Shown here: in pieces, positions 1 through 5,395 of the stretch
Layout: every line of letters starts with the position of its first letter
How positions within the stretch are numbered: position 1 is the first letter of the stretch
Source: Bacteroidales bacterium
GTDB lineage: Bacteria > Bacteroidota > Bacteroidia > Bacteroidales > P3
Direction of reading: 5' to 3'
Length of the DNA stretch: 5,395 nucleotides
NCBI GenBank assembly: GCA_023227645.1
Contig: JALNVJ010000110.1
Coordinates: 1-5,395, forward strand
Translations under genes and position numbers: made by a program
Notes under the pieces: generated by a model
The model's database searches: none
The model's input: the letters and a program-made list of their open reading frames with translations, nothing else
What the model was told of the DNA's origin: nothing

Positions 1-1
1 A

Positions 2-127
2 AGAGGAGAGACCGTTTCTTCTATCTCCAAAAAACATAATGTCAGTATAAAAGAGATTATCAAACTTAACAGACTTAATGGTAGAAATCCAATTATTAGA
101 GTTGGACAGAATTTAAGAATCAAATAA
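2..127 (+). CDS. C-terminal end of a LysM-domain protein (5' truncated by window edge)
   Basis: The frame starting at base 2 is open to a TAA at 125-127, followed at once by a second TAA. Its 41 residues begin RGETVSSISKKHNVS and end IIRVGQNLRIK. This is the standard LysM pattern: a G-[DE]-T start, a helix with SISKKHNVS, an asparagine-rich middle (KLNRLNGRN) and the closing VGQNLRI strand. LysM modules bind N-acetylglucosamine-containing glycans such as peptidoglycan. The domain lies at the extreme C-terminus, an arrangement common in MltD-like lytic transglycosylases and other cell-wall hydrolases. The catalytic part is outside the window, so the enzyme class is unknown. The gene converges on the mlaD-like gene, with 24 bases between the two stop codons. 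Confidence 0.85.
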   Translation, partial: RGETVSSISKKHNVSIKEIIKLNRLNGRNPIIRVGQNLRIK

Positions 128-151
128 TAAAACTAAAATCTTCCTCCTAGT

Positions 152-1099
152 TTAGAATATCGATAGCTTAACGTATTTCTTAGGATTTTCTTTGATGTCC
201 TCAATTAATGCATCAAGGCTTTTGGTAGAAGACTCTAAGTTTTTATATAGCTTATCGTCTTTTATTAATAGACCTGCATTACCTTCACCATTTTCAATTG
301 CTCTAAGTATATTGGATAAAGTTTTTAAGCTTATATTGGTCTCGGTTATTGTTTTACCAAGATTAGCCTTTGCAATAGTGTCGCTTATATCGCTAAAATT
401 ATTTATGGCATTGGTTAGTGCTTCATTATTATCTTTTAAATTACTAGTGATACTCTCCGTATTGGCTAATATAGTCCTAATCTTATTTTTCTCACTATCA
501 AGAATCTTATCAAGGTTTAATGTTATATGGTCAAGACTCACAGCTGTGTTCTTTATGCTCTCCATACTTAAGAGAATATTTTCTTGTGTCTTATGGTCCA
601 TAATACGATTTACACCCACCAAAAGAGAATCAAAACTTGTCATAACACTATTTAACTTAACAACTATTGGGGTTATATTATTAGCCAATTGATCTAACAT
701 ACCATTTTCTATTGCAGAACCTATGGTGTCTTTCTTATTAAAATTATGTCGTGACATCCCCATATTGATTTTGAGTGCCTTGGAACCAAGCATATCGGAA
801 GCAAATATTGCAACCTTAGAGTCATCAGGAATCTTAACATCACTTGTTACAGCTATCCAAACAAGAAACTTCCTAGCATTTTGGTCAATCATAGTAATAT
901 CTTTTATATATCCTACCTTCATCCCATTAAGGTAAATATAATTGGATTTATAAAGACCCGACACATCATCGAAAACCGTATAATAACTTGTTTCTACATT
1001 AAAAATATCTCTACCTTTTAGAAACATAATTCCAAAATAAAGGACTAAAATTGTTACAAGGCCTACTACTCCTATTTTATATTCTGTTTTAATTTTCAC
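152..1099 (-). CDS. mlaD: MlaD/MCE-family lipid-transport protein, inner-membrane anchored
   Basis: This 315-residue protein has one N-terminal membrane anchor (about residues 9-27, IGVVGLVTILVLYFGIMFL), which leaves the rest in the periplasm. The MCE domain follows at about 35-114, with the family features DDVSGLYKSNYIYLNGMKVGYI and ASDMLGSKALKI. Residues from about 130 to 260 look helical and coiled-coil-like. The tail (GEGNAGLLIKDDKLYKNL, then ENPKKYVKLSIF) is the ending I know from Bacteroidota MlaD-like proteins. In characterised systems MlaD hexamers sit on an MlaE/MlaF ABC transporter and move phospholipid between the membranes. No mlaE or mlaF is in this window, so those partners must lie elsewhere. 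The start is GTG at 1097-1099: the only codons between it and the upstream in-frame stop are AAC and ACT, and it gives a proper short basic n-region (MKIKTEYK). The gene lies 6 bases after the amidase stop, so the two are almost certainly co-transcribed. No Shine-Dalgarno is visible, only A-rich leader. Confidence 0.9.
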   Translation of the reverse strand: MKIKTEYKIGVVGLVTILVLYFGIMFLKGRDIFNVETSYYTVFDDVSGLYKSNYIYLNGMKVGYIKDITMIDQNARKFLVWIAVTSDVKIPDDSKVAIFASDMLGSKALKINMGMSRHNFNKKDTIGSAIENGMLDQLANNITPIVVKLNSVMTSFDSLLVGVNRIMDHKTQENILLSMESIKNTAVSLDHITLNLDKILDSEKNKIRTILANTESITSNLKDNNEALTNAINNFSDISDTIAKANLGKTITETNISLKTLSNILRAIENGEGNAGLLIKDDKLYKNLESSTKSLDALIEDIKENPKKYVKLSIF

Positions 1100-1105
1100 A
1101 GTGTT

Positions 1106-2323
1106 TTATTTTTTAATTTTACTTTCTATTTCTCTTGCTTTAGCTAGACTTATCCTTTCGTTATTATTGAAAATAACAACAAAGGCATCCTTATATCCTT
1201 TGATCTTAATCTTTTCCCTATAATCATTTGCTGAGCTAAAGTCCATAAATGAACCAGAGGTATATTTCCATAAGCCACTATCATTATACATATAAACTGA
1301 ATCCAATCCCTTAAACTTACTAGAGTCGGGAGAGTATTTTGTTTTATCAGTAAAGAATTGTACCCTATATACTAATCCACAATTATTAATTATGGTATCC
1401 TCTTTAATATCTTTATTTTCATCCTGATTAAGACTTTCCTTAAGCTTTTGAGCAAGTTGTTTTGCTGCCTCTTCTTTTTCCCTAGCTCTCCTTTCTTTTT
1501 CAATAGCCTCTCTAGGTATTAGACTATTTATGCTTGGCAGTGGTCTAATTACTCCTTCTAAATGATTTTTATATTGTAGAACTGCTATAAAAATTGAAGC
1601 TGCTATCTCGTATTGTCCTAATTGACTATTTAGATATTGTTCCTCTTTTTGATTGGAAATAAAACCAACCTCAGTTAGAATTGCAGGAACAGAAGTTTTG
1701 TATAGTACAAGATATGGGGCTTGTTTTACTCCCCTATTAAGCATCTTTGTATTGGTGGAAAACTGGTCTTGAATCTTAGATGCTAATATTAAACTTTGTT
1801 CAAGATAGGCGTTTTGATAGAATGAAAAGAATATATTAGACTCCGGCGAATTGGGGTCGAAACCATCATATTTTTCGGCATAGTTTGCCTCCATTAATAT
1901 ATCGGCATTTTCTTTCTTTGCAGCTTCAATATTAGCCTGAGTTTTGGCAAGCCCCATCACAAAGGTTTCTGATCCAGAAGCATCATGGTTTCGGGATGCA
2001 TTACAATGGATAGATATAAATATATCTGCCTTTTCTCTATTTGCTAATTGAGAACGGCGAATAAGGTCAACGTCATGATCTGTTTTTCGTGTGTAAACCA
2101 CTTCACAAGGCTTTAAATGCTCATTTACCAGCTCTCCTAATTTCAAACCAATAGCAAGATTCAAATCCTTCTCTTGGCTTATCTTACCAACTGCTCCTGG
2201 TTTATCACCACCATGCCCTGGATCTATAACAATCTTCTTCAACCTCTTAGGAGAAGAATCTTGAGCATAAATATCAGAGCTTAGCCCCATAAAGAAAATA
2301 CATATTAATAGAAAATACCTCAT
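1106..2323 (-). CDS. Secreted N-acetylmuramoyl-L-alanine amidase (Amidase_3) with C-terminal SPOR-like domain
   Basis: This 405-residue zinc amidase cleaves the bond between N-acetylmuramic acid and L-alanine in peptidoglycan, in the periplasm. Residues 1-20 are a signal peptide with a likely cut after DIYA. The Amidase_3 fold covers about 29-252. Zinc ligands are H37 (in DPGHGG), E51 and H106 (in SIHCNAS), and the catalytic glutamate is E218 (in ILTEVGFISN), so the active site is intact. A helical insertion at about 125-175 contains EAAKKENADIL, resembling the ALAxKENAADLI segment of the AmiB/AmiC regulatory helix. A charged, probably coiled linker (about 271-300, KERRAREKEEAAKQ) leads to about 317-404, which has a SPOR-like look (VYRVQFF, then GLWKYTSGSF, then an AND-YREKIKIKGYKDAFVVIF ending). 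SPOR domains bind denuded glycan strands at division sites. The ATG at 2321-2323 gives a good signal peptide. It is the first gene of a two-gene unit with mlaD and is transcribed divergently from lptD. A cell-division or wall-remodelling role is inferred. Confidence 0.93.
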   Translation of the reverse strand: MRYFLLICIFFMGLSSDIYAQDSSPKRLKKIVIDPGHGGDKPGAVGKISQEKDLNLAIGLKLGELVNEHLKPCEVVYTRKTDHDVDLIRRSQLANREKADIFISIHCNASRNHDASGSETFVMGLAKTQANIEAAKKENADILMEANYAEKYDGFDPNSPESNIFFSFYQNAYLEQSLILASKIQDQFSTNTKMLNRGVKQAPYLVLYKTSVPAILTEVGFISNQKEEQYLNSQLGQYEIAASIFIAVLQYKNHLEGVIRPLPSINSLIPREAIEKERRAREKEEAAKQLAQKLKESLNQDENKDIKEDTIINNCGLVYRVQFFTDKTKYSPDSSKFKGLDSVYMYNDSGLWKYTSGSFMDFSSANDYREKIKIKGYKDAFVVIFNNNERISLAKAREIESKIKK

Positions 2324-2353
2324 TTTAAATTTTGAATTTTAATTAGTTCTATC

Positions 2354-2378
2354 TTTATTCCTCTATTATGGGAATAAA
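2354..2378. repeat. 8-bp perfect inverted repeat in the divergent intergenic region
   Basis: TTTATTCC at 2354-2361 is matched exactly by GGAATAAA at 2371-2378, with a 9-base spacer. It lies about 30 bases upstream of the amidase start codon and just upstream of the plus-strand -7 box at 2383-2390. If the amidase promoter at 2402-2431 is correct, the repeat would form a hairpin in the amidase mRNA leader. Alternatively it could be an operator beside the lptD promoter, in place of a recognisable -33 element. In AT-rich DNA such a repeat can occur by chance, so its role is uncertain. Confidence 0.5.
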
Positions 2379-2382
2379 ACAT

Positions 2383-2390
2383 TATTTTTG
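2383..2390 (+). promoter_or_regulatory. Candidate lptD promoter, -7 box TATTTTTG
   Basis: TATTTTTG matches the Bacteroidota -7 consensus TAnnTTTG exactly and is followed by GCAAA. No TTG or TTTG -33 element is visible 17-23 bases upstream, only pyrimidine-rich sequence inside the inverted repeat. The expected transcription start near 2396 would leave a leader of about 36 bases before the TTG start of lptD. Confidence 0.5.
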
Positions 2391-2401
2391 CAAATTCATT
2401 A

Positions 2402-2431
2402 CAAAGGTAGTTAATTTATAAGATACAGCAA
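2402..2431 (-). promoter_or_regulatory. Candidate promoter of the amidase-mlaD unit (TTG, 19 bases, TACCTTTG)
   Basis: On the minus strand, TACCTTTG (2409 down to 2402) is an exact TAnnTTTG -7 box. A TTG lies exactly 19 bases upstream (2431 down to 2429), the usual spacing for the primary sigma factor of Bacteroidota. Transcription would start near 2396 and give a leader of roughly 73 bases before the amidase ATG, including the inverted repeat at 2354-2378. It ends one base before the lptD start codon and faces the lptD promoter. Confidence 0.65.
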
Positions 2432-2432
2432 T

Positions 2433-5078
2433 TTGAAAAACCATTTTTTTTATAATAATATATCAGTTTCTTTTTGTGTGCTAATGTTATTGTGCATCTT
2501 ACCTCTGTTTTCGTATTCGCAAACCACTAAGGATTCGATTCTCCAAAACGAAGATTCAGCCCAGCGAAACGCCATTTTAATTTCTCAAAACAAAGATTCA
2601 ATTTCTCAAAACAAGGATTCAGTTAAGGTAGATAACAAGAAAAAAACTTTTGAAAATAGGGTAAATTATTCAGCAAAGGATTCAATCTCCATCGATATGA
2701 CAGAGAAAAGAGTCTTTCTGTATAACGAATCCAAGATTAAAATGGACGAAATAGAACTTGAGTCGGGATATATTTCAATTAGCTTTAATGATAAAATACT
2801 CCATGCCGAAAGCATTAAAGACTCTTCTTCTAACGAGATTCAGTATCCTATTTTTAAGGAGAAGGGCACTGAATATAAATCGAAAGGAGTTGATTATAAT
2901 TTTGAATCGAAAAAAGGACTAATTAAAGGCGTTTTTACTAAAGAGGGTGAAGGCTTCCTACATGGCAATACGGTTAAGAAGATTGACGATAAGACTATGT
3001 TTATTTCGGGAGGAAAATTCACTACCTGCGATTTGGAACACCCACATTTTGCAATCAATTTCTCCAAAGCCAAAGCTATTACTCAAGACAAGATAGTTAC
3101 AGGTCCTGCTTGGTTTTCAATTATGGATATCCCCCTACCTATTGCCATACCATTTGGATACTTTCCTTTCACCGACAAGGAGAAATCTGGTTTCCTTATG
3201 CCTACCTATGGCTATGCTCAGAACAGAGGTTATTATCTAAGAAATATAGGTTGGTATTTTGCAATAAATGATTATTATGATTTTGCAGTCCAAGCCGATA
3301 TATATACTAATATGAGTTGGGCAGGTAATTTTAAATCAAATTATAATAAGAGGTATAAATATAATGGTGGATTTGAAATACGATATGAGATAAATAAGAC
3401 AGGTATTGAATCTACCCCAAGCTATAATGAACAGAAGGATTTTCGTTTTCGCTGGTCACATAGGCAAGATCCAAAATCTAATCCCAATAGTAATTTCTCC
3501 GCTAATGTAAATTTGGTTAGTAATACATTTAATCAAAATGCAGTTAATTCAGGCGATTATTTTAATAATACAACAACTTCAAGCATTGCATACACAACAA
3601 AGTTTGGAGAGAAATTTTCATTTACCGCCAATCTTGGAGAGAATTATAACGTAAACACTGGAGCAATTAGCCTTGACCTTCCTTCGGTTTCACTTTCAAG
3701 CTCCCAGTTCTATCCATTTAGAAAGAAGAAAGCCAAGGGAGTGGCAAAATGGTATGAAAATATCACACTCTCCTATCGCACTAGTTTAATGAACTCTATA
3801 AATACATACGACTCATTGCTACTAACAAAACAAGTATTTAAATCTATGCGAAATGGTATGATGCATTCCATTCCTATACAAAGTAATATTAAGGCATTTA
3901 AGCATTTCAATTGGACTAATTCCATCTCCTATACCGAGAGATGGTATTTAAACTCCACCATTAAACAATACAACCCATTAACCGACCAAGTAGATAAAGA
4001 TACAATAATGGGATTTATAGCAAATAGAGATATGAGCTATTCCTCTTCCCTAAACACTCGCATCTATGGTATGTTTACATTTAAGAAAGGATTTATTAAA
4101 GCAATTCGTCATGTTGTAAACCCTGCAATAAGCTTTAATTATACCCCCAATTTCTCCAACCCTTCGCTAGGTTTCTATAATTTCTATATTGATAAATTGG
4201 GCAATAAGGTTTATTATTCAAAGACAGAAGATGGATTATTTGGCTCCCCTCCAAGCGGTCAATCGGGAGTACTTGGTATTTCAATTGGGAATAATTTGGA
4301 AATGAAGATAAAGTCGGCAAAAGACACAGTAACAGGGACAACAAAGATTGTATTATTAGAGAGCCTCAACTTATCTTCAGGATACGACATAGCAAAAGAT
4401 TCGGTAAATTTTCAACCCCTACGACTAAATGCAAGGACCACATTATTCAAAAAACTAATTATAAATTTCAATGCATCCTATACCCCCTACGCAATGGATA
4501 GCTTGGGAAGACTAACCAATGAATTTTTAATCAATAAAGAGAATAAATTATTTAAACGCCAAAACTCTCAGTGGGACTTAAACCTAAGCTGGCAGTTTAG
4601 CGGTAAGGGCGAAAAAAATAAACCCAAAGAAGGAGAAAGCAGTCAAGAAGCAATATCCCCAACCGAAATGTCATATTCCCCATTTGTCAACCCAAATGAA
4701 ATACTAAACACATATGTTGACTTCACCATACCTTGGAGCCTAAGCCTAGGTCTAAACTATAGTCAGCTAAGTAGTTTTATTGCAACAATAGCCGGTTATG
4801 AAACCAATAAATCAGCAACCCTCACCGCAAAAGGAGATATCAACCTAACCTCAAAATGGAAGATAGGTTTTTCATCAGGATATGATTTTATAAACAAAGA
4901 CTATACCTATACCTCAATCGACTTCTACCGCGACCTACACTGTTGGGAGATGAGGATGAATTGGGTTCCATTCGGCTACCGCCAAGGCTGGAACTTCACC
5001 ATAGCAGTTAAAGCCTCCATGCTACAAGACCTAAAATACGAGATCAGAAACGATTTCCGCAACAGAGCAACATACTAA
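2433..5078 (+). CDS. lptD: LPS-assembly outer-membrane protein LptD (Bacteroidota type)
   Basis: This 881-residue outer-membrane beta-barrel should receive lipopolysaccharide from the periplasmic Lpt bridge and insert it in the outer leaflet with LptE. Residues 1-29 are a signal peptide (hydrophobic core about 10-26, ending FSYS before Q30). Residues 36-63 carry a short seven-residue repeat. About 77-245 form the periplasmic OstA/LptA-like beta domain, ending with FTTCDLEHPHFAI and a TGPAWFSIMDIPLPIAIPFG segment. The barrel follows, with the family signature GFLMPTYGYAQNRGYYLRN starting at 253 and many alternating aromatic strands. The C-terminal part has YRDLHCWEMRMNWVPFGYR and VKASMLQDLKYE, typical of the Bacteroidota family, and ends in tyrosine. 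A charged insertion at about 724-745 (GKGEKNKPKEGES) is probably a loop. The mature protein has only two cysteines, C199 and C837. The start is TTG at 2433-2435: an in-frame stop at 2412-2414 leaves no upstream ATG, and the later GTG (2478) or ATG (2484) would remove the n-region of the signal peptide. Confidence is high for the family and moderate for the exact start. Confidence 0.92.
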   Translation: MKNHFFYNNISVSFCVLMLLCILPLFSYSQTTKDSILQNEDSAQRNAILISQNKDSISQNKDSVKVDNKKKTFENRVNYSAKDSISIDMTEKRVFLYNESKIKMDEIELESGYISISFNDKILHAESIKDSSSNEIQYPIFKEKGTEYKSKGVDYNFESKKGLIKGVFTKEGEGFLHGNTVKKIDDKTMFISGGKFTTCDLEHPHFAINFSKAKAITQDKIVTGPAWFSIMDIPLPIAIPFGYFPFTDKEKSGFLMPTYGYAQNRGYYLRNIGWYFAINDYYDFAVQADIYTNMSWAGNFKSNYNKRYKYNGGFEIRYEINKTGIESTPSYNEQKDFRFRWSHRQDPKSNPNSNFSANVNLVSNTFNQNAVNSGDYFNNTTTSSIAYTTKFGEKFSFTANLGENYNVNTGAISLDLPSVSLSSSQFYPFRKKKAKGVAKWYENITLSYRTSLMNSINTYDSLLLTKQVFKSMRNGMMHSIPIQSNIKAFKHFNWTNSISYTERWYLNSTIKQYNPLTDQVDKDTIMGFIANRDMSYSSSLNTRIYGMFTFKKGFIKAIRHVVNPAISFNYTPNFSNPSLGFYNFYIDKLGNKVYYSKTEDGLFGSPPSGQSGVLGISIGNNLEMKIKSAKDTVTGTTKIVLLESLNLSSGYDIAKDSVNFQPLRLNARTTLFKKLIINFNASYTPYAMDSLGRLTNEFLINKENKLFKRQNSQWDLNLSWQFSGKGEKNKPKEGESSQEAISPTEMSYSPFVNPNEILNTYVDFTIPWSLSLGLNYSQLSSFIATIAGYETNKSATLTAKGDINLTSKWKIGFSSGYDFINKDYTYTSIDFYRDLHCWEMRMNWVPFGYRQGWNFTIAVKASMLQDLKYEIRNDFRNRATY
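2538..2621 (+). repeat. 21-bp in-frame repeat coding a heptad in the LptD N-terminus
   Basis: Units at 2580-2600 and 2601-2621 differ by one base and both encode ISQNKDS. A third unit at 2538-2558 (ILQNEDS) differs from them at four bases. The 21 bases between them (2559-2579, AQRNAIL) keep the phase but have diverged. A TKDS remnant precedes the array. The repeat lies in the low-complexity stretch just after the signal peptide, so changes in copy number would keep the reading frame and probably be tolerated. Confidence 0.8.
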
Positions 5079-5127
5079 AGAAAAGACTTTCATTCAGCCC
5101 TTATACTCTTTGATCAAAAACTCCTTA

Positions 5128-5215
5128 TCTCCATGCCCCAAACACACCGTCTCAATGCCCCAAACACACCGTCTCCGTAGGTCAAACACACCGTCTCCAT
5201 GCCTCAAAATCCCTA
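5128..5215. repeat. Degenerate 22-bp tandem repeat (about four units)
   Basis: Units begin at 5128, 5150, 5172 and 5194, each opening with TCTC. Units 1 and 2 differ by one base, and unit 3 differs from unit 1 at five central positions. Unit 4 keeps TCTCCATGCC and then diverges. The 15-mer CAAACACACCGTCTC recurs exactly at 5139, 5161 and 5183. Flanking sequence (TCAAAAACTCCTTA before, TCAAAATCCCTA in unit 4, and a further TCTCC at 5216) suggests older, decayed copies on both sides. The plus strand is C-rich and G-poor. There are no spacers, so this is not a CRISPR array. Its function is unknown; it is most like a small minisatellite. Confidence 0.85.
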
Positions 5216-5332
5216 TCTCCAGACACAGACTCATTCTCTCCAGCTCTAATCTCCTTATTAATCGAAATATAGGCACACAAATAACTTAAGACCGTTGTAA
5301 AATCCAACGCACTCTTTAAATAAGTTTTTATG

Positions 5333-5340
5333 TATCTTTG
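5333..5340 (+). promoter_or_regulatory. Candidate promoter -7 box TATCTTTG for a gene beyond the window
   Basis: TATCTTTG matches the Bacteroidota TAnnTTTG box exactly and is preceded by the T-rich GTTTTTATG. No clear TTG lies 17-23 bases upstream. Transcription would start near 5346. No open frame with a credible start begins in the remaining 50 bases, so the gene or a leader RNA would continue past 5395. Confidence 0.45.
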
Positions 5341-5395
5341 AGGACAGATTAGTGCTCTGAGTTTAGATCTATACTTTCCCGTTTACACAAAATAT

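Larger units (their letters stand above)
5079..5395. other. Intergenic region downstream of lptD, no convincing gene
   Basis: These 317 bases follow the lptD stop. The first part is C-rich and T-rich on the plus strand and carries the 22-bp tandem repeat. The second part returns to AT-rich sequence with a promoter-like box at 5333-5340. I see no strong hairpin with a T-run after lptD, no tRNA-like cloverleaf and no open frame with a believable protein. A 60-codon minus-strand frame with a GTG start at 5276 exists, but it runs through the repeat, whose unit is not a multiple of three, and looks like a composition effect. A small CGTTG/CAACG inverted repeat (5293-5309) is too short to interpret. 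Confidence 0.6.

Noticed and set aside
130..153. AAACTA/TAGTTT inverted repeat between the convergent stop codons, possible bidirectional terminator
   Set aside because: The stem is only 6 AT-rich pairs around a 12-base loop, has no T-run, and overlaps the mlaD stop codon. It is too weak to call.
192..692. Long plus-strand open frame (166 codons) with hydrophobic residues
   Set aside because: It is antisense to the mlaD-like gene, which has clear family motifs across this stretch. Its Leu/Ile/Ser-rich content is what the complement of a helical, Lys/Asn/Asp-rich coding region gives.
723..935. Plus-strand open frame of 70 codons
   Set aside because: It lies antisense to the MCE domain of the mlaD-like gene and has no recognisable motif or start signal.
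2444..2451. Run of eight T near the start of lptD, possible phase-variation tract
   Set aside because: Slippage would knock out a gene expected to be needed for growth. Runs of this length are common in AT-rich DNA, and here the run encodes ordinary signal peptide residues.
4135..4344. Minus-strand open frame of 69 codons inside lptD
   Set aside because: It is antisense to barrel strands of LptD and has no domain, promoter or independent support.
5079..5100. Possible lptD terminator just after the stop
   Set aside because: Only a very short AAAG/CTTT pairing is present, without a stable stem or T-run.
5128..5215. Possible CRISPR array
   Set aside because: The units are directly adjacent with no spacers, the 22-base unit decays gradually, and no cas genes are present.
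5094..5276. Minus-strand open frame of 60 codons with GTG start
   Set aside because: It reads through the 22-bp repeat in changing phase, giving an Arg/Gly/Cys/Trp-rich peptide unlike a real protein. It has no visible promoter or domain.

Overview
The window looks like chromosomal DNA from an AT-rich member of the Bacteroidota (probably Bacteroidales-like; genus not resolvable). Four things point there: a Bacteroidota-type LptD outer-membrane protein, a MlaD-family protein with the C-terminal tail usual in that phylum, exact TAnnTTTG -7 boxes in the intergenic regions, and no Shine-Dalgarno sequences before the genes.

Layout. Bases 2-127 (+) are the last 41 codons of a protein ending in a LysM peptidoglycan-binding domain. 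It converges on a two-gene minus-strand unit read from 2323 down to 152. The first gene is a secreted zinc N-acetylmuramoyl-L-alanine amidase with a C-terminal SPOR-like domain (1106-2323). After only 6 bases comes a MlaD/MCE-family lipid-transport protein (152-1099, GTG start). A 109-base divergent intergenic region (2324-2432) holds promoter-like boxes for both directions and an 8-bp inverted repeat. The large outer-membrane LPS-assembly protein LptD follows on the plus strand (2433-5078, apparent TTG start). The last 317 bases (5079-5395) hold no convincing gene. They contain a degenerate 22-bp tandem repeat and, near the end, a promoter-like -7 box that probably serves a gene beyond the window.

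How the genes fit together. All four products act in the cell envelope: peptidoglycan binding (LysM), septal or sidewall peptidoglycan cleavage (amidase plus SPOR-like domain), lipid movement between inner and outer membrane (MlaD), and LPS insertion into the outer membrane (LptD). The window therefore reads as an ordinary envelope-biogenesis locus.

I found no convincing undescribed system. The points most worth a second look are the face-to-face promoter arrangement between lptD and the amidase, the single pair of cysteines in mature LptD, an AmiB/AmiC-like regulatory insertion in the amidase, and the 22-bp repeat array after lptD.
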